From DATHBP01 sp035296085 (lineage in GTDB: Bacteria > Actinomycetota > Actinomycetes > Propionibacteriales > Nocardioidaceae), in assembly GCA_035296085.1 (NCBI GenBank), contig DATHBP010000151.1:1-30210 (forward strand): a stretch of 30,210 nt of DNA, written 5' to 3'. A model generated the notes under the pieces. The model ran no database searches and was not told where the DNA came from. It saw only the letters and a list, made by a program, of their open reading frames with translations. Made by a program: the position numbers and the translations under genes. Numbering within the stretch: the first letter of the stretch is position 1; every line of letters begins with the position of its first letter. Of the stretch, positions 15,116 through 23,087 are shown one piece after another.

Positions 15116-16173
15116 GGAGCCGGCCGGAAGCCGGCGTCGGTGTTGGGGGGACCCGAAACGGCGTGGAACTGCCAGGAGAACGCGCCGTTGGGTCGCAGCT
15201 GGAGCTCGAGCCATCCGTAGGTGCCGGTGAACCGCTGGACGGTGAACGGCGGCCGCTCACCGATGAACTCACGCTCACCGGTGCCGCCGGTGCTGACCTG
15301 GAACGCGGTCGTGCCCGACCCGGTGGTAGAGGTGCACGAGTCGTTAGAGAGGACCGGGCAGGACCGCTCGTAGTTGTGCTGGGAGCCGCTGAGCGTCAGC
15401 CGCACGTCGTACTTGTCCATGACCGCTATCCATGGCTCGAGGTCGAGCGCTCGCTCGTGACCCGCCGTGGTGCCGGTGAAGTAAGGGTCGTGATAGGCCA
15501 CCAGGCTGAACTGTCCGCGCTTGCTGGCGGCAGCCAGATCGGCGTCGAGCCGGGCGGTCATCGCGCGCGCCGCCTCGGGGTCGTAGCGCCACAACCCGCT
15601 CGGCAGGCCCACCAGATGCCAGTTGCCCAGGTCGCTGGACCAGAAGTCGTCCGGCCCAACCGGGTGTCCGAGCTCGGTGACGAGCCGCGACGGGCCGGTG
15701 GTCTGGCCGGGGCAGGCACCGTTGGTGTGCTGTTGGTAACCCATCTGTCTGGTCACGCTCTCCCAGTCGTGGACCGGTCCGGCGACGTGATACATCTTCG
15801 CGACGAGCGGCCCCCACAGCTCGTCCCAGTACGCGACCAGGTCGGCGCACCCACCCGTCGGGTACTGAAAGTCCCCGAGGGCGAAGAAGATGTCCGGATC
15901 GAAAGCCGAGATGTCGGCGGCGTTGAGGCCGGCGTCGCTCGTGGGGTCGACGTTCTCGTCCGGGTTCATGTCGCCGACGGCCGCTATCCGGATGACCGTG
16001 CCGCGCGGTTGGGTGCTGGGGGCGACTGACGGCGTACGCCGCTCGCTCTCGGGGCGCTCAGGTGGGACTCCCCAGCGCGAGAACCCTCCGATCGCGAGAG
16101 CGACGGTCGCCACCACCGCGAGCACGACAACGACAAGGTTCCTGGCCTGGTGTCCTGAGTCCGGCATCGCCAC
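15112..16173 (-). CDS. Membrane-anchored metallophosphatase-like protein with altered metal-ligand motifs
   Basis: A 353-residue protein with one N-terminal membrane helix (about residues 12-30, RNLVVVVLAVVATVALAIGG), so its domain is probably outside the cytoplasm. The calcineurin/purple-acid-phosphatase-like order of motifs is visible: AAVGDMN (64-70), FALGDFQY (97-104), AGPVHDWE (131-138), VAYHDP (225-230) and SGSQHNYER (262-270). Against the family consensus (GNH[D/E] and GHXHXYER) the Asn of the third motif and the first His of the last are replaced. Both normally bind metal 2. It may therefore hold one metal, use another chemistry, or be a non-catalytic relative. The start is GTG 16173 (or ATG 16167) after GAGGGAG. 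It is coupled to rsmD by a GTGA overlap and follows recG after 77 nt, where an isolated TACGCT could be a -10. Confidence 0.82.
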   Translation of the reverse strand: MAMPDSGHQARNLVVVVLAVVATVALAIGGFSRWGVPPERPESERRTPSVAPSTQPRGTVIRIAAVGDMNPDENVDPTSDAGLNAADISAFDPDIFFALGDFQYPTGGCADLVAYWDELWGPLVAKMYHVAGPVHDWESVTRQMGYQQHTNGACPGQTTGPSRLVTELGHPVGPDDFWSSDLGNWHLVGLPSGLWRYDPEAARAMTARLDADLAAASKRGQFSLVAYHDPYFTGTTAGHERALDLEPWIAVMDKYDVRLTLSGSQHNYERSCPVLSNDSCTSTTGSGTTAFQVSTGGTGEREFIGERPPFTVQRFTGTYGWLELQLRPNGAFSWQFHAVSGPPNTDAGFRPAP

Positions 16174-16250
16174 CCCGCTCCCTCGGGCAGGTCAGCGTAG
16201 CGACGCGAGGTCGGACATATCGTGGGCCGCCCACCGGGCTCGTGGTCGGG

Positions 16251-18449
16251 TCACGTCTTCTGCAGGTAGTCGGCCTCCTCCGACGCGTGCAGCTCCGTGA
16301 TCGCGCTGGCGAGCGCCTCCTCCCGGCTCAGCTGGGGGTCGGCAGCCACCAGGGCCACGGCGGCCGACCGAGCCTCGGCAATGACGTCGCCGTGGTCGAT
16401 CACCGACAACAGCCGCAGCCGCGAGCGGCGGCCGGACTGCGCTGCGCCGAGCAGGTCCCCTTCGCGCCGCGCCCGCAGGTCCACCTCGGACAGCTCGAAA
16501 CCGTCGTTGGTCGCGGCGATCGCCGCAAGGCGCTGACGGGCAGGCGAGCCCGGCTCCGCCTCGGTGACCAGCAGACACAGACCGGGCACGACGCCGCGAC
16601 CCACCCGGCCGCGCAGCTGGTGGAGCTGGGAGACCCCGAACCGCTCTGCGTCCATGACCACCATGACCGAAGCGTTGGGCACGTCGACTCCTACTTCGAT
16701 CACCGTCGTCGAGACCAGCACGTCGACCGCGCCGGCCGTGAAGGCCGACATCACGGCGTCCTTCGCGTCGGGCGCCATCCGCCCGTGCAGGACATCCACG
16801 CGGACGTCCTGCAAAGGCCCGGCGCGGAGCATGTCGGCGATGTCGCTGACCGCTACCGACCGGCGTCGCGAGCCGGCGGGCTCTGGCGGCGAGTCCTCGC
16901 GCGCATCGGTCTCGTCGCCGATCCGCGGGCAGACGACGTAGACCTGGTGACCACGGGTCACCTCCTCGCGGACGCGGGCCCAGGCGCGTTCGACCCAGTC
17001 GCGGCGGTCGAGGGCCGGCACGACGGTCGTCTGGATGGGCGAGCGTCCCGCCGGCAGCTCGGCGAGCACCGACACGTCCAGATCCCCGAACACGGTCATG
17101 GCTATCGTCCGCGGGATCGGTGTCGCGGTCATCACCAGCACGTGCGGACGCTCCTCCCCCGCCTTTCCGGTCAGTGCCGCCCGCTGCTCCACCCCGAAGC
17201 GGTGCTGTTCGTCGACGACGACCAACCCCAGCTCAGCGAACTGCACCCATTGCTCGAGCAGCGCGTGGGTCCCCACGACGATCCCGGCGCGACCGGAGGC
17301 GGCCTCGAGCAGCACCCGCTTGCGTGCCCTCGCGCCGGTTGACCCGGTTAGCAGCGTGACAGCGGTGGCATCGGCGTCCCCCCCGAGCATGCCGCTCAAC
17401 GCCATCGGACCGAGCAGCTCCGCGATCGAGCGCGCGTGTTGCTGGGCGAGCACCTCGGTCGGTGCGAGCAGAGCCGCCTGGCCTCCGGAGTCGATCACCT
17501 GCAGCATCGCACGCAGCGCCACCACCGTCTTGCCGGAGCCGACCTCGCCCTGCAGCAGCCGGTGCATGGGATGGGTGCGAGCGAGGTCTGCTGCGATCTC
17601 GGCACCGACGGCGCGCTGGCCGGCCGTCAGCTCGAACGCCAGCTGCGCGTCGAAGCGGCGCAGCAGCCCGTCGGGTACCCCTGGCCGGGCGGTCGCGGGC
17701 AGCCCCGCTGCCGCCAGCCGCCGCTGAGCGAGGATGACCTGGAGGACGAAGGCTTCCTCGAAGCGCAGGCGTCGCTGGCTCGCGCGCCAGTCGGAGGCAC
17801 TGTCTGGCCGGTGGATCTTCTCGAGCGCCTCCGCGAGCCCCGGCAGTGACTTGTCCTCCCGCAGCTGCCGCGGCAACGGGTCTCCGACGTCGCCGAGCGA
17901 GTCGAGGACGACTCCGACACTCTTGGCGATAAGCCATGACGACGCTTTCGCAGCGGCGGGATAGACCGGGATCAGCGTTCGCGCGAACGTCGAGACCGAC
18001 TCGACGTCGTCGACCGTTCCGTCGAACAGCGAGAAGTCGGGGTGGAGCAGCTGGCGTACGCCTCGAAACTCACTCACCTGCCCGGCGAACATCCCGACGG
18101 TCCCGGAGGTGAGCGTCCGGGTCAGGTAGGCGGGACCGAAGAAGACCAGCAACAGCGTGCCTTTGCCGTCGGTGACGACGACCTCGGTGCGGTATGACGG
18201 ACGACCTCGCTGCTGGCCGGGGCGCCGATACTCGCGTCGGTTGACCGACTCCACCCGGGCGAGCACGGTCACGTGCTCGTCGAGCTGGAGGCCGGTCAGT
18301 GTCGTCAGCTGCCCGCGTTCGACGTATCGCCGCGGATAGTGCCGGAGCAGGTGCTCCGCGGTGTGCATTCCGAATGCGTCCTGCAGCGCCTTGGCCGTCC
18401 GCCCACCCAGCAGGTCGACCAGCGGCTGGTCGAGCGACCGCTTCGCCAT
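16251..18449 (-). CDS. recG: ATP-dependent DNA helicase RecG
   Basis: RecG remodels stalled forks and branched DNA. The 732-residue protein has the N-terminal wedge/OB-fold domain (about 1-190, with HYPRRYVERG and VFFGPAYL), the helicase core with motif I GEVGSGKT (301-308), motif II DEQHRF (413-418), motif III MTATPIPRT, and later motifs VLHGRM, STTVIEVGVDVPNA and HQLRGRVGRG. Length is normal for actinobacterial RecG. The ATG at 18449 lies one base after the stop of the DhaL-type gene, which gives the expected N-terminus MAKRSLDQPL; longer frames run over that gene. An insert of Pro/Arg/Ser-rich residues (DAREDSPPEPAGSRRRSV) before motif IV is a typical linker difference. Confidence 0.96.
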   Translation of the reverse strand: MAKRSLDQPLVDLLGGRTAKALQDAFGMHTAEHLLRHYPRRYVERGQLTTLTGLQLDEHVTVLARVESVNRREYRRPGQQRGRPSYRTEVVVTDGKGTLLLVFFGPAYLTRTLTSGTVGMFAGQVSEFRGVRQLLHPDFSLFDGTVDDVESVSTFARTLIPVYPAAAKASSWLIAKSVGVVLDSLGDVGDPLPRQLREDKSLPGLAEALEKIHRPDSASDWRASQRRLRFEEAFVLQVILAQRRLAAAGLPATARPGVPDGLLRRFDAQLAFELTAGQRAVGAEIAADLARTHPMHRLLQGEVGSGKTVVALRAMLQVIDSGGQAALLAPTEVLAQQHARSIAELLGPMALSGMLGGDADATAVTLLTGSTGARARKRVLLEAASGRAGIVVGTHALLEQWVQFAELGLVVVDEQHRFGVEQRAALTGKAGEERPHVLVMTATPIPRTIAMTVFGDLDVSVLAELPAGRSPIQTTVVPALDRRDWVERAWARVREEVTRGHQVYVVCPRIGDETDAREDSPPEPAGSRRRSVAVSDIADMLRAGPLQDVRVDVLHGRMAPDAKDAVMSAFTAGAVDVLVSTTVIEVGVDVPNASVMVVMDAERFGVSQLHQLRGRVGRGVVPGLCLLVTEAEPGSPARQRLAAIAATNDGFELSEVDLRARREGDLLGAAQSGRRSRLRLLSVIDHGDVIAEARSAAVALVAADPQLSREEALASAITELHASEEADYLQKT

Positions 18450-18450
18450 C

Positions 18451-20088
18451 TCACTCCACCGCGACCAGCAGTGGGTAGCGAGTCTGACCACCGTCGTAGA
18501 CGACGGCGTCGACCTCGGGATGGTCGCGACGGACCTGTTCGGTGATCGAGTGAGCGAGGCCGGCGTCGGCGTCCAGGCCGGTGACGAGCGTGACCAGCTC
18601 GCCACCGGCTGCGAGCAGCCGCGTCACCACCTCCATCCCGACGGACTCGATGTCGTGGCCGACCACGGCGAAGTCTCCGTCGACGACGCCCAGGGCATCC
18701 CCGGACCGGCACGGACCCGCCATCGTGATCGCGTCGCGCAGCGCGACCGTCACCGCCCCATGCCGGGTGTGTCCGGCGGCCGCGGTCATCGCCACGACGT
18801 CGTCGTCGAAGCGACGGGCCGGATCGTGCACGGCAATGGCGGCCAGCCCTTGGACCTGCGCGCGGGTCGGCACCACGCTGACGCGCACGCCACCGTCTCT
18901 CGCGGCCTGGGCAGCTGCCTCCGCGACACTGATGCTGTCGGGGTCGTTGGGCAACACGACGACCTCGGCGCAGCCGGCCCGGTCGATCGCGGCCAAGATG
19001 TCCGAGGTGGAGCAGCGTCGTCCTGGTCCAGCCCTGATCACGGTGGCTCCGGCGGCGGCGAACAGCTCCACGAGCCCGGGTCCGGCGGCGACGACCACAA
19101 CGCTGCGAGCGGCGCGGGCCGCCGGCGCAGCGTCGGCGTGCTGCCTCGACTGCTCGGCGAGGTGGGTGACTCGAATGCGCCGGGGAGTGCCCGCCGCCAG
19201 CCCTGCCTCCACGGCGGCGCCCACGTCGTCGACGTGCACATGAACGTTCCATAGCCCGTCGCCACCGACGACGACGAGCGAGTCGCCGAGCCGGCCCAGA
19301 GTGTCGCGTAGCTCGCTGACCCCGGTGTCATCGGCGTCGAGCAGGTACATCACCTCATAGGTCGGCCCTCCGGCCCCCGCCTCGCTCGCGCCCGGCCGGG
19401 TGACCGACGACAGCTTGGCTCCGCGCCGCCCACGGCCCGCTCCGGCGATCGAGTGCCGCCGACCGGTGACGGCGGTCTCGGCTGCGTCGAGCAGGACGCA
19501 CAGCGCTCGGCCCCCGGCATCGACCACGCCTGCGCGGCGCAACACCGCCAGCTGGTCGGGAGTCCGAGCGAGCGCTTCCCGCCCCGCTTGGGCCGACTCG
19601 CTGATCACCTCGGCGACGCCGCCGCCGGCGTCGGCTGCGACGGCCGCCGCCTCGGCCACCGCTCGGGCCACCGTCAGCATCGTCCCCTCGACCGGCTTCG
19701 CGACCGCGGTGTAGGCAGCATCGGCGGCCACCCTGAACGACTCGGCTACCCGGCGACCGGCATCGGCGCCCGCGCCGGCCGGGAGCTCCGCCGCCAGGTG
19801 CTCACCCATCGCGCGCAGCAGCTGGGACACGATGACCCCGGAGTTGCCGCGTGCTCCCAGGAGGGCGCCTCGGCCGAGCGCCCGCAGCGCCCCGGGAAGG
19901 TCGTCCTCGTCGCAGTCGTGCATCGCGGTGACGGCGGCTTCGAACGTGAGGTAGACGTTGGTGCCGGTGTCCCCGTCCGGGACCGGGAACACGTTGAGTG
20001 TGTCGATCTCCTCGCGCGCCACTCCGAGCCCAAGCTGCGCGAGCCGGCACCAGCGCCGCAGCAGCTCGGCGGCGTTCGCGTCACTCAC
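18451..20088 (-). CDS. DhaL-domain (DAK2/YloV, FakA-like) kinase
   Basis: A 545-residue protein of the FakA/YloV type. In other bacteria FakA phosphorylates fatty acids bound by FakB (DegV) proteins. The N-terminal DhaL domain (about 1-205) has NVFPVPDGDTGTNVYLTFEA with the Mg-ATP aspartates 38 and 40, and GARGNSGVIVSQ (78-89). A middle domain (about 240-300) has TYEVMYLLDA and NVHVHVDD, and a DegV-like C-terminal domain ends near VYDGGQTRYPLLVAVE. The GTG start has AGAAGAGG upstream. TAGTCT at 20130-20125 (minus strand) may be its -10. Placement next to recG and near rpmB is widely conserved. No FakB partner is in this window, so the substrate is inferred. Confidence 0.9.
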   Translation of the reverse strand: MSDANAAELLRRWCRLAQLGLGVAREEIDTLNVFPVPDGDTGTNVYLTFEAAVTAMHDCDEDDLPGALRALGRGALLGARGNSGVIVSQLLRAMGEHLAAELPAGAGADAGRRVAESFRVAADAAYTAVAKPVEGTMLTVARAVAEAAAVAADAGGGVAEVISESAQAGREALARTPDQLAVLRRAGVVDAGGRALCVLLDAAETAVTGRRHSIAGAGRGRRGAKLSSVTRPGASEAGAGGPTYEVMYLLDADDTGVSELRDTLGRLGDSLVVVGGDGLWNVHVHVDDVGAAVEAGLAAGTPRRIRVTHLAEQSRQHADAAPAARAARSVVVVAAGPGLVELFAAAGATVIRAGPGRRCSTSDILAAIDRAGCAEVVVLPNDPDSISVAEAAAQAARDGGVRVSVVPTRAQVQGLAAIAVHDPARRFDDDVVAMTAAAGHTRHGAVTVALRDAITMAGPCRSGDALGVVDGDFAVVGHDIESVGMEVVTRLLAAGGELVTLVTGLDADAGLAHSITEQVRRDHPEVDAVVYDGGQTRYPLLVAVE

Positions 20089-20154
20089 GCTGACCTCTTC
20101 TGGGCAGTCGGGATCTGCGGCGAAAGACTAGTGGGCAGCGCCCGCCGCTCCGGC

Positions 20155-20958
20155 TCAGCCTGCGGCGTGGGCCAGGGCGTAGGACTTCGCGTACTCCGCG
20201 AACGCGAGCGTGCTGGCCACGCTCCCCGGGCGCGGTGACTCGCCGGGTGCCCAGCCGAGGTCGCGGTCCTCGAGCACCTGGGCGATCAGCGGCGTCCAAC
20301 GGCGGTCGAGCCGCTCACTTGCCCAGACCAGTGATGCTTTCTTCGACGCGACCGTTGCGGTCTCCAAGGTGTAGAGGATCCGGCACAGGGTCGTCACCGC
20401 GTAGCGCTGAGCCCAGGCGATGTCGAAGGAGATCCAGGTCATCAGCTCCGGGAGGAACGTCTCAACGGCGACAAGCATGCGGGCACGCAGCGCCGGCGCG
20501 GGCACCTCGTCGACGAGCGACCTCGGGTGGGGTCCCGAGAGGGTGACACCTCGCTCGCGCAGAGACCAGCGGACCACCTCGGTGTTGCAGTGCGTGGACC
20601 ACTGCATCTCGCGCCAGCCGTGGTCGATGTAGAGCCACTCCTTGCCCAGCCCAGCCAGAGATCTGAGCTCGTCGACAGGCGGGTAGGAGCCCTCCAGATG
20701 GTGCGTCCAGTGACCACTGCGCGTCGGGATCTCGTAGTGCAGCTCCCGCAGTGCCGCCTCCTGCTCGGGCGTGATGGCGCTGCTGACCGGGATGAGGAAG
20801 TCGCAGTCGCTGTAGATGTCCGCGTCCCCCACCGCGAAGGACCCTTGGAGGTATGCGCCCACGAAGCTGCGATCGAGGATGCCTGCTGTCCGTGACACCA
20901 GCTCGGCCAGCAGGTCGTTCAACTCGGGGAACTGCGTAGGTCGCTCGCTGGTGGTCAC
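20155..20958 (-). CDS. Aminoglycoside-nucleotidyltransferase-like protein (ANT fold)
   Basis: A 267-residue nucleotidyltransferase. The polymerase-beta-type motif is clear: LQGSFAVGDADIYSDCDFLI, i.e. GS followed by the paired aspartates of SDXD. A likely third acidic residue is in HLEGSYPPVDEL. The C-terminal half resembles the helical domain of AadA-type adenylyltransferases (RGVTLSGPHPRSLVDEVP and WISFDIAWAQRYAVTTLCRILYT). It may adenylylate a small hydroxylated molecule; real drug resistance cannot be claimed from sequence. The GTG start has no clear binding site. The gene lies between the DhaL gene and rpmB, which are usually neighbours, and so looks like an accessory insertion. Its GC-rich codon use matches the surroundings. 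Confidence 0.78.
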   Translation of the reverse strand: MTTSERPTQFPELNDLLAELVSRTAGILDRSFVGAYLQGSFAVGDADIYSDCDFLIPVSSAITPEQEAALRELHYEIPTRSGHWTHHLEGSYPPVDELRSLAGLGKEWLYIDHGWREMQWSTHCNTEVVRWSLRERGVTLSGPHPRSLVDEVPAPALRARMLVAVETFLPELMTWISFDIAWAQRYAVTTLCRILYTLETATVASKKASLVWASERLDRRWTPLIAQVLEDRDLGWAPGESPRPGSVASTLAFAEYAKSYALAHAAG

Positions 20959-20996
20959 GGTGGGGCCACGTCGCCGGCCAGAGTGCTCCGGACGGA

Positions 20997-21027
20997 TTGG
21001 TCCGCACAGAGATCCATCCGTTATCCT
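20997..21027 (+). promoter_or_regulatory. Possible rpmB promoter
   Basis: TTGGTC (20997-21002) and TATCCT (21022-21027) are 19 bp apart and about 56 nt upstream of the rpmB GTG. The spacing is long, but the -10 fits and the local sequence is relatively AT-rich. Confidence 0.35.
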
Positions 21028-21082
21028 TTCTCAGCGCACGTGCTGCTTTGCGCTGACCGTCAACCTGTTGAGGAGATCTGCT

Positions 21083-21268
21083 GTGGCTGCGGTCTGTGAT
21101 GTTTGCGGCAAGGGGCCCGGCTTCGGCAACAACGTCTCCCACTCCCACCGGCGCACACGTCGCCGGTTCAACCCCAACATCCAGCGAGTCCGAGCGGTCG
21201 TGGGGCGTACCCCCAAGCGGCTGAACGTCTGCACGTCCTGCCTGAAAGCCGGCAAAGTCAGCCGCTGA
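21083..21268 (+). CDS. rpmB: 50S ribosomal protein L28
   Basis: A 61-residue large-subunit protein. It begins VAAVCDVCGKGPGFGNNVSH, includes the basic RRTRRRFNPNIQRV and ends with VCTSCLKAGKVSR. Cysteines 5, 8, 50 and 53 make a zinc-binding (C+) form. The GTG at 21083 has AGGAG 7 nt upstream. Longer in-frame starts reach back over the nucleotidyltransferase gene and are not real. It is divergent from that gene and tail to tail with thiL. Confidence 0.96.
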   Translation: MAAVCDVCGKGPGFGNNVSHSHRRTRRRFNPNIQRVRAVVGRTPKRLNVCTSCLKAGKVSR

Positions 21269-21269
21269 G

Positions 21270-21285
21270 CCAGCGACGTCGTTGG
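21270..21285. terminator. Near-palindrome between convergent rpmB and thiL
   Basis: CCAGCGACGTCGTTGG can fold as a 6-bp stem (one G-U pair) with an ACGT loop, directly after the rpmB stop and in the 34-bp gap to thiL. It could work in both directions, but there is no U-run. Confidence 0.3.
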
Positions 21286-21302
21286 TGGACGGTCGCCGAC
21301 GC

Positions 21303-22259
21303 TCACCGGAAGTGCTCGTGTCCGGGAGCTCCAGCGTACGTCTGCGCGTCGACCGTCACACCACTGCCTTCGGCCACCGAGCCGATCACCCGCCAGTGCT
21401 CCGGTAGCGGGACATCCGGCGCGAACGTCGCCGCCAGGGCATGGTCGTCGCCGCCGGTAAGCACGAAGGTGAATGGGTCCGCGCCGAGCGCCGCTCCCAC
21501 CGCCGCGAGGGGCTCGGGGATCGACAGCGCGCCGGAGCGGACGTCGATCGCAACGCCGCTGCCCCCGGCAATGTGGCCGAGGTCGGCCAGCAGACCGTCG
21601 CTCACATCGACCATCGCGGTGGCGCCCAACCGGACCGCCTCGGGACCCGCACTGTAGGGCGGCGACGGCCGCCGGTGGGCGTCGACCACGGCGCGCGGGG
21701 AGCGGAAGCCACGGCTGAGCACAGCCAGCCCGGCTGCTGCCCACCCCAGCCGTCCGCATACCGCCACGATGTCGCCGACCCGGGCCGTCGTCCGGCGGAC
21801 CGGTGGCCCGGCGTCGCACACGCCCATAGCCGTGACAGCGAGCACGACCGCGTCGCTCGCCGTCAGGTCCCCGCCGACGACGCTGGCACCCGCAGCCGCC
21901 GACTCCGCTGCCAACCCGTCGGTCAGCTCCAGCGCCCAGCTCAGGTGCAGGTCGCCCGGCGCCCCCAGTGCCGCCACCATGGCCGTAGGGCGGCCCCCCA
22001 TGGCGGTGATATCGGCGAAGCTCTGTGCCGCGGCCTTGTGGCCGATGTCGGTGGCACTCGACCAGTCGCGTCGAAAGTGCCGGCCCTCCACCAGCAGGTC
22101 GGTCGAGACCAGCACAGCACCGGTGGAGACGGCGACCAGCGCCGCATCGTCGCCGGGCCCGACGAGGACGTCGTCGTTGAGCCCGAGACGGCTGGTCAAC
22201 GCGTTGACGGCGCCGAACTCCCCGACATCGCTCAAGGTTCGTGATCCTGACTGGGTCAT
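21303..22259 (-). CDS. thiL: Thiamine-monophosphate kinase
   Basis: ThiL phosphorylates thiamine monophosphate to the cofactor thiamine pyrophosphate. The 318-residue protein has the expected motifs: GEFGAVNALTSRL, GPGDDAALV, STDLLVEGRHFRRDWS, AAAQSFADITAMGGRPTAM, VVGGDLTASD, MVDVSDGLLADLGHIA and FVLTGGDDHALAATF. These are the metal/ATP-binding aspartates and Gly-rich loops of the PurM-like fold. The ATG at 22259 follows GGAAGAGAGC. Longer in-frame starts overlap the intergenic region shared with the divergent Lrp-like gene. Confidence 0.95.
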   Translation of the reverse strand: MTQSGSRTLSDVGEFGAVNALTSRLGLNDDVLVGPGDDAALVAVSTGAVLVSTDLLVEGRHFRRDWSSATDIGHKAAAQSFADITAMGGRPTAMVAALGAPGDLHLSWALELTDGLAAESAAAGASVVGGDLTASDAVVLAVTAMGVCDAGPPVRRTTARVGDIVAVCGRLGWAAAGLAVLSRGFRSPRAVVDAHRRPSPPYSAGPEAVRLGATAMVDVSDGLLADLGHIAGGSGVAIDVRSGALSIPEPLAAVGAALGADPFTFVLTGGDDHALAATFAPDVPLPEHWRVIGSVAEGSGVTVDAQTYAGAPGHEHFR

Positions 22260-22372
22260 TGCTCTCTTCCCGACGGTGGGGTGCCTGTCCGTCGCAGGCG
22301 GTAGCGTTGCATGGGTAATCCGACCTGCGCGGCCCTCGAGGGTCGCCACCCCGCCCCGCGGAGGACGACTTG

Positions 22373-22606
22373 GTGGTACACGCCTACATCCTCATCCAGA
22401 CGGAGAACGGCAAGGCTGCCGATGTGGCGGCGGCGATCGCGGAGGTAAAGGGAGTGACCCTGGCCGAGGACGTGACCGGGCCATATGACGTGATCGTGCG
22501 CGCGGAGGCGCGCAGTGTCGACGAGCTGGGCAAGCTCGTCGTCGCGCGCGTGCAGAACGTCCCCGGGATCACCCGCACGCTGACCTGTCCCGTCGTGCAC
22601 ATCTGA
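22373..22606 (+). CDS. Stand-alone Lrp/AsnC-type ligand-binding (RAM) domain protein
   Basis: A 77-residue protein that consists of the effector-binding/dimerisation domain of Lrp/AsnC regulators, without a DNA-binding helix-turn-helix. Visible are VHAYILIQTENGKAADV, DVTGPYDVIVRAEA and QNVPGITRTLTCPVVHI. Such domains bind amino acids and form oligomeric rings; in actinobacteria this short form is common near thiL and ddl. GTG at 22373 is preferred, with GGAGG 8 nt upstream; the TTG at 22370 would be too close. It is divergent from thiL over about 110 bp and ends just before the DUF3515 gene, probably co-transcribed with it. Confidence 0.9.
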   Translation: MVHAYILIQTENGKAADVAAAIAEVKGVTLAEDVTGPYDVIVRAEARSVDELGKLVVARVQNVPGITRTLTCPVVHI

Positions 22607-22617
22607 GGCTGCGGCCC

Positions 22618-23079
22618 CTGCTGCGCGCCCGCCTGCGAACGCTGCTGGTTGTCCCGCTGGTGCTCATGGCCGGCTGTGGCTCGCCCGCCGTGTCGGTCCC
22701 TGGGCCAAGCCCCGACAGCGGCCAGCGCGCGGAGTGCAGCCGGCTGATGTCGGAGCTGCCCGCCCAGGTCGGCGGCCAGCAGCGCCGCGGCGTCGAGCCG
22801 GCAGATGTCCTGGCCGCCGCGTGGGGCGACCCGCCGATCCTGCTGCGGTGCGGGGTGGCGAAACCGGCCGGTCTCACCGCCTATGCACGCTGCGACTCAG
22901 TCAACGGCGTCGACTGGTTCACTCGGCGCACCGCAACCGGCTACGAGTTCACGACGATCGGTCGCGCCGCGTACGTTGAGGTGCGCGTACCCACGAGCTA
23001 CGTTCCCGCCGCCGATGCCCTGGTCGACCTTGCCACAGCGGTGAAGCGGACCCTGAAGATCGTCGCGCCGTGCGTGTGA
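22618..23079 (+). CDS. DUF3515 lipoprotein
   Basis: A small secreted lipoprotein of the actinobacterial DUF3515 type (C-terminal SVNGVDWFTRRTATGYEFTT and YVEVRVPTSY). Function is unknown. The lipobox LMAGC is clear, but the first standard start (GTG 22660) leaves only five residues before the Cys, too few for a signal peptide. The frame stays open upstream and encodes a perfect signal, LLRARLRTLLVVPLVLMAGC. I therefore place the start at CTG 22618, which lies 9 nt after GAGG; CTG 22609 or 22621 are alternatives. With this start the gene begins 11 nt after the Lrp-like stop. It is convergent with ddl, with 8 bp between stops. Confidence 0.8.
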   Translation: MLRARLRTLLVVPLVLMAGCGSPAVSVPGPSPDSGQRAECSRLMSELPAQVGGQQRRGVEPADVLAAAWGDPPILLRCGVAKPAGLTAYARCDSVNGVDWFTRRTATGYEFTTIGRAAYVEVRVPTSYVPAADALVDLATAVKRTLKIVAPCV

Positions 23080-23087
23080 CCGCCGGT

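Noticed and set aside
14998..17342. Plus-strand open frames of 343 and 426 codons
   Set aside because: They are antisense to the metallophosphatase-like gene, rsmD and recG, and show only Gly/Arg/His-rich low-complexity sequence.
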